64,000 nucleotides of DNA from Blautia sp. (GCA_017515325.1 JAFWGA010000029.1:1-64000), one strand, 5' to 3'; counted from the stretch's first letter, positions 26,032 through 34,596 are shown. Numbers and translations: made by a program. The notes: generated by a model from the sequence alone, not told the origin.

Positions 26032-26812
26032 AGCGCTTCCCTCCCAACGACGGCACCGCCCCGATCAGCTTTCTCGTGTAGGCGTTCGTCGATTCGTTCA
26101 GTATGTATTCACGCGAGCCTTTATCTTCGATGTGCCCGTCTTTCATAACCACGACCACATTCGCCATGTAGGCCGCGACGCCGATGTCATGGGTGACGAC
26201 GATGATGGACGTGCCGTACTCGTCACGAAGCTCCATCATCTGGCGCACGATCTGCGCCTGGGTGGTTACATCCAGCGCGCTGGTGGGTTCATCAGCCAGC
26301 AACAGCTTCGGCTGGTAGGTCATGCCCATGGCGATGCCCACACGCTGGCGCATGCCGCCGGAGAGCTGGAACGGATAGGAGCGCATGATGCGGTCCGGAT
26401 CGGGCAGACGCATGCGCCCGAGCATCTCGGCGCCCTTCTTCCAGGCATCCTGCTTCGAGACGGATTCATGAGTGCGGATGTACTCCACAAAGCTCTTGCC
26501 TATCAGTCGGGTCTGATTCATCATCGCGCCGGAATCCTGGAATATCATGGAAATATCGTGGCCTCGCAAAGCGCGCCATTCGCGCTTGCTCAGAGTGAGC
26601 AGGCTCCTGCCGTCGTAGACGATGTCGCCCGCCGAAACTCTGCCGCCGCCGGGCAGCAGTCCCAACACGGCACGAATGACGGTGGTTTTCCCGCTGCCGC
26701 TCTCGCCTACCACAGAACAAATCTGCCCCTGTTCGAGCTCGATGGAACAGCCCTGTACCGTCGCCCTCCTGCCATAGGAGACGTCGATGTTTTTAATTTC
26801 CAACAATGCCAC
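26024..26812 (-). CDS. Peptide/nickel-type ABC transporter ATP-binding protein (DppD/NikD-like)
   Basis: 262-aa ABC ATPase with Walker A GESGSGKTT (about 36-44), MIFQDSGAMMNQT Q-loop, signature LSGGMRQRVGIAMGM, Walker B LLLADEPTSALD and H-loop VVTHDIG. It is shorter than DppF and lacks the C-terminal cysteine cluster, which fits the NikD-type partner. The start is GTG 26812, six bases from the permease stop, with GAGGTGA as ribosome-binding site. Confidence 0.92.
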   Translation of the reverse strand: MALLEIKNIDVSYGRRATVQGCSIELEQGQICSVVGESGSGKTTVIRAVLGLLPGGGRVSAGDIVYDGRSLLTLSKREWRALRGHDISMIFQDSGAMMNQTRLIGKSFVEYIRTHESVSKQDAWKKGAEMLGRMRLPDPDRIMRSYPFQLSGGMRQRVGIAMGMTYQPKLLLADEPTSALDVTTQAQIVRQMMELRDEYGTSIIVVTHDIGVAAYMANVVVVMKDGHIEDKGSREYILNESTNAYTRKLIGAVPSLGGKRYV

Positions 26813-26818
26813 GCTCCG

Positions 26819-27664
26819 TCACCTCCCCTCATTGGACCGAGGGTCCAGTATGTCGCGCAGGCCGTCTCCCAGCATGTTGAACACGACGACGGTAACGAAG
26901 ATCGCCAGGCCGGGATAGATCATCAGCCACGGGGCGGACTGCATGAAATTGCGACCCTCATTCAACATGGAGCCCCACTCCGGATTCGGCGGCTGAGCGC
27001 CGAATCCCAGGAAGGACAGCGCAGCCAGCTCCATCATCATGCCGCCGATGTCGGTGGCGGCAGTGATGACCAGCGTGGTGATCGTGTTGGGCAGCATGTA
27101 TTTCCAAAGCATGGAGGGCGTCCTGGAACCGGTAACCATGGCCGCGGCCACGAAATCCGTGTGGCGTATCTTCATGACAAGGCTGCGGGCCAGACGGGCG
27201 TACTTCGGCCAGCTCACCACGGCAATGGCGATGATGGCGTTTCGCGTGCTGGCACCAAGGATACCGGCTACGGCAATGGCCAGGACCAGGCCTGGAAATG
27301 CGATCATCATATCCGCCAGGCGCATGATCACGGTATCCACCCAACCGCCAAAGTAACCGGCCAGGATACCCAGGAAGGTGCCGATCACGAAGATCACACC
27401 CACCAGGATAAAGGTGGAGGACAGCGACGTTCGTGCGCCATACAGCACCCGCACGAAAATATCTCTCCCCATTTTGTCAGTACCGAAGGGATGCTCGGCG
27501 CAGGGCGGTTTGATGGAATCCTTCAGGCTGCCCTTGATGGGACTGACATCGCCGCAGAGCTGCGGTGCGAATATCGCTGCAAGCACAATCAGCAGAGCAA
27601 GCACGGCAAAGACGACAAAGACGGGGTATTTTCTGATAAAGCTCTTCTTTTCCATGTCACTCAC
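26819..27664 (-). CDS. Peptide/nickel-type ABC transporter permease (DppC/NikC-like)
   Basis: 281-aa membrane protein with an N-terminal helix (about 15-36) and five further helices. KMGRDIFVRVLYGARTSL is the typical DppC lead-in, and EYILPNTI-type EAA loop appears as KYMLPNTITTLVI (about 188-200). Start GTG 27664 overlaps the TGA of the upstream permease (GTGA), so the two are coupled; a possible internal ATG start lies three codons on. Confidence 0.92.
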   Translation of the reverse strand: MSDMEKKSFIRKYPVFVVFAVLALLIVLAAIFAPQLCGDVSPIKGSLKDSIKPPCAEHPFGTDKMGRDIFVRVLYGARTSLSSTFILVGVIFVIGTFLGILAGYFGGWVDTVIMRLADMMIAFPGLVLAIAVAGILGASTRNAIIAIAVVSWPKYARLARSLVMKIRHTDFVAAAMVTGSRTPSMLWKYMLPNTITTLVITAATDIGGMMMELAALSFLGFGAQPPNPEWGSMLNEGRNFMQSAPWLMIYPGLAIFVTVVVFNMLGDGLRDILDPRSNEGR

Positions 27665-28599
27665 CGCCTCAGCCGCATACGCGGATCAACATAATTATAG
27701 GAAACGTCCACCAGCAGGTTGATGACCATGTAGATTATCGCCACCCACAGGACATAACCCTGGATAAGGTAGTAGTCGTAGGAAGTGATGGCCTGCACAG
27801 CCAGGTTGCCCATGCCGGGATAGGAGAAAATGACTTCCACGACACTGGTACCGCCCAGCAGCGAACCCACGGACAGACCCAGCATCGTGATCAGCGGCAG
27901 CAGTGAATTGGGGAACACATTCCCCCACAGTATCTTCCATTCCGCCACACCCCGCGCCCTTGCACCGATAACGTAATCGGAATGAAGCTCTTCCAGTACC
28001 GCCGTACGCACCTGCCGGGTGTACTTGGCAGACATAGCCACCGCCAGCGTCGCCGCGGGCAGAATCATATCCTTGAAGGTTCCGCCGGAGGACACCACGG
28101 GCAGCAGTCGAAGCTGCACACAGAACAGCAGGATCAGAAGCAATCCTACCCAGAAATTGGGAATGGACACCCCGAAAAAGGTAATGGCCCGTACAAGATA
28201 ATCAATGGGTTTGTCCTGATATACCGCTGACAGTACACCCAGCGGCACCGCCGCGATCAGCATCAGCACCATGCTGAACAGTGCCAGCTTCAGTGTCGGC
28301 CACAATCGTGCGGCCAGCAGTGTCACCACCGGCTTTTGCAGCGCGAAGGAGGTACCGAAGTCTCCGCGGAGACAGTTTCCCAGCCAGCGGAAATACTGAA
28401 CCATAAACGGATCATTCAGGCCCATCTCTTCTCTCAGTACCGCCACCTGCGCCTCGTCAGGCATTAAGCCTTGGGCGAGATACATATTCCGAACCGGATC
28501 GCCCGGCGATAAATAGGTCAGCAAGAATGTGATGATGCTGATGCCGATCAATACGACAAGCATCTGCGCCAGTCTTGACAATATCTGTTTCCTGCCCAA
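27661..28599 (-). CDS. Peptide/nickel-type ABC transporter permease (DppB/NikB-like)
   Basis: 312-aa six-helix membrane protein of the DppB group: RLAQMLVVLIGISIITFLLTYLSPGDP at the N-terminus, GDFGTSFALQKPV, ARARGVAEWKILWGNVFPNSLLPLI (EAA loop) and FSYPGMGNLAVQAI. The open frame begins at TTG 28617, but that codon is inside the ribosome-binding site (GAGAGGAG); TTG 28599, eight bases further, is the better start. It lies 83 nt downstream of the binding protein gene. Confidence 0.9.
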   Translation of the reverse strand: MGRKQILSRLAQMLVVLIGISIITFLLTYLSPGDPVRNMYLAQGLMPDEAQVAVLREEMGLNDPFMVQYFRWLGNCLRGDFGTSFALQKPVVTLLAARLWPTLKLALFSMVLMLIAAVPLGVLSAVYQDKPIDYLVRAITFFGVSIPNFWVGLLLILLFCVQLRLLPVVSSGGTFKDMILPAATLAVAMSAKYTRQVRTAVLEELHSDYVIGARARGVAEWKILWGNVFPNSLLPLITMLGLSVGSLLGGTSVVEVIFSYPGMGNLAVQAITSYDYYLIQGYVLWVAIIYMVINLLVDVSYNYVDPRMRLRR

Positions 28600-28682
28600 G
28601 TAACTCGCTCCTCTCAATCGTGATAGTCACGCGGAAAGAGAACCACCTGTGGGCAGTGCCCTTTCCGCGGAACAATGTGATA

Positions 28683-30239
28683 TTATTCCGCGGGGATAAT
28701 CTCCGTCGACAGCCAGTAGTAGTCGGCGGTGTGGATGTGGGCGTAGCCCACGTTCTTGGAATAAGCCATGGAGCTGTTGTAGTAACCGTCGATGATCACG
28801 GCTGCGTCGTCGATCAGAATCTGCTGCATTTCCTGCAGAAGCGCGGCGCGTCCTTCAGTGTCCGGGGTATCCAGGAACTTCTCGTAGGCAGCGTCGTAGG
28901 CGTCGCTCTGGTAGCCGCAATAGTTGGATCCGCTCTTGCTGTACCAGTTGGCCATGTACTCGGTAGGATCGCCGTTGCCCACGGTAGTCCAGTTGTTGTT
29001 GTCGAGGTCATAGTTGAAGGTGACCAGGTCGTTCCAGCAGTCATCGGAGGAGCCGTAGGCGGGGGTAACTCCGATGCCCAGCTCGGCCATATACATGGTG
29101 TTGGCGTCAGAGAAGTCGTTCAGCAGACGATTCTCATAGGAGGAGTAGCGCAGGAAGATGGGCTGGCCGTCCAGCTCGCGCACGCCGTCGCCGTCGCTGT
29201 CCACGATGCCTGCTTCGTCCAGCATGGCTGCTGCGGCGTCGGGATCATAGGCGTAGGGATTGTTCAGATTCTCGTAGCCGTATGCCAGCGTGCTGGGCAG
29301 CACGGAGAAGCCCGCGGTGTACAGACCGCCAATGGTGTTGGATTCGCAGATGGTCTCGTCATCGATGGACATGACGATGGCTTTGCGAAGGGTGTCGTTG
29401 CCCAGGATGCCGTTAAAGTTGATCCAGCTGAAGCCGCAGCGCACGCCGGAAGCGATGTCTACGGTGTAATTGTCGTCTGCCTGGAGGCGCTGCAGGTCGG
29501 AGACGTTGGTGATGTTCTCCACCAGATCCACCTGACCGGCCATCAGTGCATTGGCCTTCGCGGAGGCGTCGCCCATGAAGATGATCTCCACCTTGTCGTA
29601 GGGCACCTCGCCGTCCCAGTAGAGGGGATTCTTGACCATGGTGTAACCGACCAGATCAGCGTGGCTTTCCACCATATAGGGACCTGTGCCAATGATGCCG
29701 TGGTCAAAATCTGTGGTGTCAGCCACGTCGATGATCGCCATGACCGGGTAGGCCAGATTGCCGGGCAGGTTGTAATCCGGCTTGGGCAGCGAAATGGTGA
29801 TGGTGTTTGCGGCATCGTCCGCGACGACCTCGGCCTCAAAGGCCAGATAGTTCTGCGGATTGGAGGAACCGTTGGGACCCTGCTCGCGCACGCTGTCCAG
29901 GGATTCCTTGACCTTGCTGGCGGTCATATCCGTGCCGTTGGAGAACTTCACGCCGTCACGGATCTTGATGGTCCAGACGGTGGAGTCCTCATTGGCTTCC
30001 CAGCTCTCGGCCAGCCAGGGCTCGATTTCCATGTTGTCGTTGAATTTGAACAGGCCCTCACTGATACCGTAGCGCATGCAGTTCCAGGCGCAGTTGGTCT
30101 GGGCGGCGGGATTGATCAGGCCGTCGGAATACATCTGGCAGCCGAAGTTCAACACCTTCTCCTCCGCGTAAGCGTTAGTGGCGAAGCTGGGCAGCACCAG
30201 CATCAGGCCGACAAGGGTAGCCAACATTCTTCTTTTCAT
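28683..30239 (-). CDS. Solute-binding protein of a Dpp/Nik-type ABC transporter (SBP_bac_5)
   Basis: 518-aa extracytoplasmic binding protein of cluster C (peptide, nickel and related substrates). Sec signal peptide (MKRRMLATLVGLMLVLPSFA, end near AYA-EE), no lipobox. Family features: EPWLAESWEANEDSTVWTIKIRDGVKFSNGTDM (about 73-105) and GTGPYMVESHADLVGYTMVKNPLYWDG (about 177-203). Tyrosine- and aspartate-rich C-terminal half. Start 30239 follows GAGAGGAGAATCCCTG; the frame is open upstream through the leader terminator but that part is untranslated leader. First gene of the operon under the cobalamin riboswitch, so cobalt, a metal chelate or a corrinoid are more likely ligands than peptides; this is inferred from the regulation only. 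Confidence 0.93.
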   Translation of the reverse strand: MKRRMLATLVGLMLVLPSFATNAYAEEKVLNFGCQMYSDGLINPAAQTNCAWNCMRYGISEGLFKFNDNMEIEPWLAESWEANEDSTVWTIKIRDGVKFSNGTDMTASKVKESLDSVREQGPNGSSNPQNYLAFEAEVVADDAANTITISLPKPDYNLPGNLAYPVMAIIDVADTTDFDHGIIGTGPYMVESHADLVGYTMVKNPLYWDGEVPYDKVEIIFMGDASAKANALMAGQVDLVENITNVSDLQRLQADDNYTVDIASGVRCGFSWINFNGILGNDTLRKAIVMSIDDETICESNTIGGLYTAGFSVLPSTLAYGYENLNNPYAYDPDAAAAMLDEAGIVDSDGDGVRELDGQPIFLRYSSYENRLLNDFSDANTMYMAELGIGVTPAYGSSDDCWNDLVTFNYDLDNNNWTTVGNGDPTEYMANWYSKSGSNYCGYQSDAYDAAYEKFLDTPDTEGRAALLQEMQQILIDDAAVIIDGYYNSSMAYSKNVGYAHIHTADYYWLSTEIIPAE

Positions 30240-30352
30240 CAGGGATTCTCCTCTCTTGTTTGTATAATTTATGGCCTCAAAGACCATATGAACAGAATAA
30301 TGGGGTAATACTTCCGAATCCGCCACGGCGCAGGCGATACGATATGCAGGCA

Positions 30353-30400
30353 CAAAAAAAACGATCTGCTCCGCGACATGCGGCGGCAGACCGTTTTTTT
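30353..30400 (-). terminator. Intrinsic terminator in the riboswitch leader
   Basis: On the minus strand a stem of 9 + 4 bp (ACGGUCUGC / GCAGAUCGU outer, CCGC / GCGG inner, loop AUGUC) ends in eight U residues (30361-30354). It stands between the cobalamin aptamer and the first gene, the expected place of the expression platform: ligand binding would favour termination. Confidence 0.82.
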
Positions 30401-30454
30401 GCAGCCAAAACAAAATCATTCGTGCTTCAAAAGTCCGTGAAGCGAATGTACTTT

Positions 30455-30640
30455 AACACAGGCAAGTCTTCTGGCTTATGGATCATCGCTTAAGCCGTCT
30501 TCCCAGTCCCGGCGCTGCCGGTTTGATGACCAGTGACACAATGGCTTTCGCTCTCCAAATACAGCGGCGGCTCCGTGCGGGATTTTCACCCGCTTCCTTT
30601 TTCAGCTTCCCCCGTAAGGGAAGTCACCTGTATTTTTTAT
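30455..30640 (-). promoter_or_regulatory. Cobalamin riboswitch (B12 element)
   Basis: Reading the minus strand, the conserved pieces occur in order: ACAGGTGACTTCCCTT near the 5' side (about 30634), AAGCGGGTGAAAATCCCGCA (about 30596-30577), CGGAGCCGCCGCTGT, then the B12 box AAGCCAGAAGACTTGCCTGT (30478-30459). These match the cobalamin aptamer; the B12 box differs from consensus at one base. It sits behind a promoter (30654-30682) and before a terminator, so it should switch off the ABC-metal operon when cobalamin is plentiful. Confidence 0.93.
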
Positions 30641-30653
30641 CGGTTGTAACAGG

Positions 30654-30682
30654 ATGTTAGCATATGTGAACAACAAAGTCAA
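30654..30682 (-). promoter_or_regulatory. Putative promoter of the riboswitch-controlled operon
   Basis: On the minus strand TTGACT (30682-30677), 17-bp spacer, TAACAT (30659-30654). The start near 30647 would place the aptamer at the very 5' end of the transcript and give a leader of about 410 nt. Confidence 0.6.
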
Positions 30683-31000
30683 GCAGACGTTCTGTATGAT
30701 TGGTTATTCTGTGGTGGGCTTATACGGCTGCTGGGCATCCGCATTTTGCACAGGTCGAAAAATATGCTTTTGCAGCCAGCCTGGAACGAAACGCCTGTGA
30801 TTATTGAGAATGGCCTTGTCAGGCGCAAAAAATTGTTGTAGACTTAGACGCAACTACCCGACGCTTTGCATTTCATGGCAGGGAGCGCGAAGCGCGGAAC
30901 GATCCGTAGTGATATTTTTTGCAGTAAAATCATTTATGCATCATTTACCTGGAACCAGGCAATGCTTTGCCCGGTTTCCGGCCAGAGAAAGGGGAAAAAT
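30683..31000. other. Region between the two divergent metal operons, no gene
   Basis: Together with the leader (30240-30682) this forms the divergent control region. It contains GCACAGGTCG (30748-30757, part of a repeated motif), the promoter at 30816-30844, and CATGGCAGGG (30874-30883). I see no coding sequence. Confidence 0.6.
30816..30844 (+). promoter_or_regulatory. Putative promoter of the second HMA-ATPase operon
   Basis: TTGTCA (30816-30821), 17-bp spacer, TAGACT (30839-30844). The leader would be about 150 nt. No metal-regulator operator could be recognised with confidence. Confidence 0.45.
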
Positions 31001-31222
31001 ATGAAAAAAACCTACAAGATTGATGTTGACTGTGCCAACTGTGCGAATCTGATGGAGGAAGCCGCAAAGAAAACAGAAGGGGTGAAGGACTGCTCTGTCA
31101 GCTTCATGACCCTGAAGATGAAGGTGGAATTTGAGGACGGCGCCGATGTGGCTGCTGTGATGAAAAAGGTTCGCGATAACTGTAAAAAGGTTGAAGACGA
31201 CTGCGAGATCTTCCTGGATTGA
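31001..31222 (+). CDS. Stand-alone HMA heavy-metal-binding protein, copy 2
   Basis: 73-aa single HMA domain, near-identical in layout to the protein at 23659-23877: CxxC site in DCANCANLMEEAAKK, conserved FMTLKMKVEFE, and the extra C-terminal cysteines (CKKVEDDCEIFLD). It likely hands metal to the ATPase encoded 56 nt downstream. Start 31001 follows AGAGAAAGGGGAAAAAT; the longer upstream frame is non-coding. Confidence 0.92.
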   Translation: MKKTYKIDVDCANCANLMEEAAKKTEGVKDCSVSFMTLKMKVEFEDGADVAAVMKKVRDNCKKVEDDCEIFLD

Positions 31223-31278
31223 TGACAAAAATGTGACCGGTGCGGCTGCCGTACAGGTCGAGAAAAGGGGAGAAGGCT

Positions 31279-33183
31279 ATGAATAAAAAACAGAAAAATC
31301 TGCTGGCCAGGATTATTGTGGCGGCCATATTCTTCGTGCCGCTTTATCTGATTTCTGAGGAACTGATCTCCGTCAAGATTCCCAGACCGGCTTTGTTTAT
31401 CCTCTTTCTGGTGCCGTATCTGCTGGTCGGCTACGATATTCTGCGCAAGGCAGCCCTGGGTATCAGGAACCGGAAGGTTTTCGACGAAAACTTTCTGATG
31501 ACGGTTGCCACCATCGGTGCTATTGTCCTGGGGGAATACGGTGAAGGCGTCGCCGTTATGCTTTTGTATCAGGTAGGAGAATTTTTCCAGAGCTATGCGG
31601 TGGGAAAGAGCCGCAGGAATATCAGCGAACTGATGGACATCCGCCCGGATTACGCCAATATCGAAAGGGATGGTGCCATTGAGCAGGTGGATCCGGATGA
31701 GGTGGAAACCGGCAGTATCATTGTCGTTCAGCCGGGAGAGAAGATCCCCATCGACGGGGTGGTGGTAGAGGGAAGCTCTGCCCTGAATACCAGTGCTCTG
31801 ACCGGCGAGAGTAAGCCCAGAGAGGTTACGGTGGACGATGAGGTTCTCAGCGGCAGCATCAACATGAGCGGCGTGCTCAAGGTGGAGACCACGGCGGAGT
31901 TTGATGAATCCACAGCCTCCAGGATTCTTGACCTGGTGGAGAATGCAGCATCACGGAAATCAAAATCCGAGAACTTTATTTCCAAATTTGCCCGAATCTA
32001 TACACCCTTTGTCTGCTATGCGGCTTTGGCTCTGGCTCTTATTCCTCCCATCTACTTTATGGCGACAGGCATGGGGAATTACGCCTCTATGGGTCAGCTT
32101 TGGCGGGACTGGATCCTGAGAGCATGCACCTTCCTGGTCATCAGCTGCCCCTGCGCGGTCGTGATCAGTATTCCGCTGAGCTTTTTTGCCGGCCTGGGCG
32201 GAGCCTCAAACCAGGGTATCCTGATCAAGGGCTCCAATTATCTGGAAACCCTTTCTGAGGTGACCACGATTGCCTTTGACAAGACCGGTACCATCACCAA
32301 GGGTAATTTCGCGGTAACGGATGTTCATCACAATCCCATCGAGGCGAAAAAGGTTCTGGAATATGCTGCCCTGGCAGAATGCAATTCCTCCCATCCCATC
32401 AGTCTCAGTCTGAAGCAGGCTTATGGGAAGAAAATCGATCTGTCCCGGGTGACGGATGTCCAGGAGATCAGCGGTCACGGAATAGAGGCCAGGGTGGACG
32501 GCATTCCTGTGGCGGTGGGCAATGAAAAGCTGATGACAAAGATCGGGGTCAAGTCCCTGCATTGCCATCATGTGGGGACTATCATTCATGTGGCCATTAA
32601 CGGCGAGTATGCCGGGCATATCGTGATCACGGATGAGCTGAAGGAGCATTCCCGGGAAGCGATGGCCGAGCTGAAAAAGGCCGGTGTTGAGAGGACGGTC
32701 ATGCTGACCGGAGACGCCGCATCTGTTGCCGAGAAGGTTGCCCAGGAGGTTGGACTGACAGAATATCGGGCCGAGCTTTTGCCGGCAGATAAGGTAGCCT
32801 GCGTGGAAGAGCTTCTGAAGGAGTGTAAGGGGAACAAACGTCTTGCCTTTGTGGGAGACGGCATCAATGACGCACCCGTTCTTTCCCGGGCGGATATCGG
32901 TATTGCCATGGGGGCGCTGGGCTCTGATGCGGCCATTGAGGCGGCGGACATTGTCCTGATGGATGATGATCCTCTGAAGATCTCCAAGGCGATAAAGATC
33001 TCCCGCAAATGCCTGCGCATTGTAAAGCAGAATATTGTTTTTGCCCTGGTGATAAAGGCTGTCTGCCTGATCCTGGGCGCAGTAGGCCTGGCCAACATGT
33101 GGGTCGCCATCATTGCCGATGTCGGCGTTATGATCCTGGCTGTACTTAACGCGATTCGCTGCCTGTTCGTCAAAAACCTGTAA
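31279..33183 (+). CDS. P1B-type metal-transporting ATPase (Zn/Cd/Pb export type), copy 2
   Basis: 634-aa paralogue of the ATPase at 21660-23573, collinear along its whole length with only scattered differences. Motifs: LTGESKPREV, SCPCAVVISIP, DKTGTITKG, SSHPIS, LTGDAASVAEKVA, GDGINDAPVLSRADIGIAMG, ADVGVMILAVLNAIR (P1B-2 type). It also lacks an N-terminal HMA domain. Both copies carry a His/Cys cluster in the nucleotide-binding domain (here LHCHHVGTIIH). Start 31279 follows AGGGGAGAAGGCT. It is co-directional with the HMA gene and with a MATE exporter 15 nt downstream. Confidence 0.95.
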   Translation: MNKKQKNLLARIIVAAIFFVPLYLISEELISVKIPRPALFILFLVPYLLVGYDILRKAALGIRNRKVFDENFLMTVATIGAIVLGEYGEGVAVMLLYQVGEFFQSYAVGKSRRNISELMDIRPDYANIERDGAIEQVDPDEVETGSIIVVQPGEKIPIDGVVVEGSSALNTSALTGESKPREVTVDDEVLSGSINMSGVLKVETTAEFDESTASRILDLVENAASRKSKSENFISKFARIYTPFVCYAALALALIPPIYFMATGMGNYASMGQLWRDWILRACTFLVISCPCAVVISIPLSFFAGLGGASNQGILIKGSNYLETLSEVTTIAFDKTGTITKGNFAVTDVHHNPIEAKKVLEYAALAECNSSHPISLSLKQAYGKKIDLSRVTDVQEISGHGIEARVDGIPVAVGNEKLMTKIGVKSLHCHHVGTIIHVAINGEYAGHIVITDELKEHSREAMAELKKAGVERTVMLTGDAASVAEKVAQEVGLTEYRAELLPADKVACVEELLKECKGNKRLAFVGDGINDAPVLSRADIGIAMGALGSDAAIEAADIVLMDDDPLKISKAIKISRKCLRIVKQNIVFALVIKAVCLILGAVGLANMWVAIIADVGVMILAVLNAIRCLFVKNL

Positions 33184-33197
33184 AAGCAGAGGGGGCT

Positions 33198-34547
33198 ATG
33201 AATAAAAAACGTACAATCAATATGACAGAGGGCGGAATTGTCCTACCGCTTATTCTGTTTATCCTGCCCATGATCGGCAGCAGTATTTTTCAGCAGCTCT
33301 ACAACACGGTGGATTTTCTTTTTGTGGGAAACCTTCTGAACAAGACTTCTGCGGCAGCGGTAGGGGCCAGCAGTACGCTGATCACCTGCTGTATCGGTCT
33401 TTTTTCCGGTATTGCCGTCGGAACCAGCGTTGTCAGCGGTCAGGCGATCGGAGCCGGTGATGATGACAGGGCGGATCAGGCTCTTCACACCTCCGTATGC
33501 TTTGGCCTGGCCGGAGGCCTTCTGCTGATGGTATTGGGGATTTTGTTCGCCCCAGGCATCTTAAGGCTTTTGAATACGCCGGAGACTGCGATGCCGGAGG
33601 CAATTGCCTATATCCGGATCTATCTTCTTAGCCTGCCCATGCTGATCTTTTACAATATGTGCGCAGGAGAACTGCGTGCCCTGGGGGATTCTCAGACGCC
33701 CTTTTATATCCTGGTCATCTGCGGCTTTGTCAATGTGGCTGCCGATGCCTTCTTTATGATCGTGATTCCCCTCGGCGTCGTCGGTGTTGCCCTTGCGACG
33801 GCTGTTTCCCAGGGACTTTCCGCCTTACTGGTGGCCAGGGCTTTGATGAAGGCAAACCTGCCCGTAAGGCTTTCTGTCCGGAAGCTGAGAATTGAGTGGA
33901 ATACCCTGCAGCAGATCCTGAAAATCGGACTGCCCTCCGGCATACAGACGGTGATCATCACCTTCTCCAACGTGATGGTACAGTATCACATCAATGCCTT
34001 TGGAGAGACGGCGGTTGCCGCCTTTGCCACCTACTATAAGGTTGAGAATTTCATCTATCTGCCGATCATGGCTTTTGGGCAGGCGGCGACAACCTTTGCT
34101 GCCCAGAATACAGGCGCAGGGAAATTCAGAAGAATCAGGACAGGAACCCTGCTGAATGTTCTGATCAGTGGAGTGGTGACCTTCGGCATTGCCCGGTTGA
34201 TTCTTTGTTTCCCACGCACTGTCTTTACCTGGTTCATGAAGGATCAGGATGTGGTTACAAGCACGATGCAGCTGGCTCTGGTTTCTTTCCCCTTCTACTG
34301 GATCTATCCCATCATGGAGGTGATCGGAGGAGCCTTAAGGGGGATGAGCTATGCGCTGAGCTCTATGGTGATTATCGTTTCCAACCTGTGTGTCCTGCGG
34401 GTTCTGCTGCTGGTTGTATTCTCCCGGACGATCCATACTTTGCCGTCGCTGGCGGCGGTATACCCAATTACCTGGGCAGCAGCTTCGATCTGCTTTGTGA
34501 TTGTATTTATCCATGTCATGAGGCGGAAGCTGGGCAAGGCCCTCTGA
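33198..34547 (+). CDS. MATE family efflux transporter
   Basis: 449-aa membrane protein with about 12 helices in two homologous halves, as in MATE (multi-antimicrobial extrusion) cation-driven exporters. Typical: LPMIGSSIFQQLYNTVDFLFVGNLL (about 18-42, with the N-terminal pattern of the DinF/NorM group), VGASSTLITCCIGLFSGIAVGTSVVSGQAIGAGD, and YPITWAAASICFV at the C-terminal end. Start 33198 follows GAGGGGGCT and lies 15 nt after the ATPase, so it belongs to the metal operon; whether it shares a role in detoxification is unknown. Confidence 0.93.
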   Translation: MNKKRTINMTEGGIVLPLILFILPMIGSSIFQQLYNTVDFLFVGNLLNKTSAAAVGASSTLITCCIGLFSGIAVGTSVVSGQAIGAGDDDRADQALHTSVCFGLAGGLLLMVLGILFAPGILRLLNTPETAMPEAIAYIRIYLLSLPMLIFYNMCAGELRALGDSQTPFYILVICGFVNVAADAFFMIVIPLGVVGVALATAVSQGLSALLVARALMKANLPVRLSVRKLRIEWNTLQQILKIGLPSGIQTVIITFSNVMVQYHINAFGETAVAAFATYYKVENFIYLPIMAFGQAATTFAAQNTGAGKFRRIRTGTLLNVLISGVVTFGIARLILCFPRTVFTWFMKDQDVVTSTMQLALVSFPFYWIYPIMEVIGGALRGMSYALSSMVIIVSNLCVLRVLLLVVFSRTIHTLPSLAAVYPITWAAASICFVIVFIHVMRRKLGKAL

Positions 34548-34596
34548 CTTGTTTTCGCAAGCATCTGCTGCGCTGGTCTCGTCTTCCGACTCGGTC

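Noticed and set aside
25943-27694. 583-codon open frame on the plus strand
   Set aside because: Antisense to three ABC transporter genes; His/Gly/Asp-rich translation typical of a shadow in GC-rich DNA.
28575-30308. 577-codon open frame on the plus strand
   Set aside because: Antisense to the SBP_bac_5 gene; Val/Gly/His-rich shadow translation without motifs.
31104-31328. Minus-strand frame across the HMA-ATPase gap
   Set aside because: Overlaps two well-supported plus-strand genes and lacks a start signal.
21660-33183. Composite transposon bounded by the two ATPase copies
   Set aside because: No transposase, terminal inverted repeats or target duplications were seen; the copies are diverged paralogues, not insertion sequences.
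23659-33183. Copper-specific role for the two HMA-ATPase pairs
   Set aside because: The last-helix ADVG motif fits P1B-2 Zn/Cd/Pb pumps; copper pumps (P1B-1) carry different motifs there. Metal specificity nevertheless needs a test.
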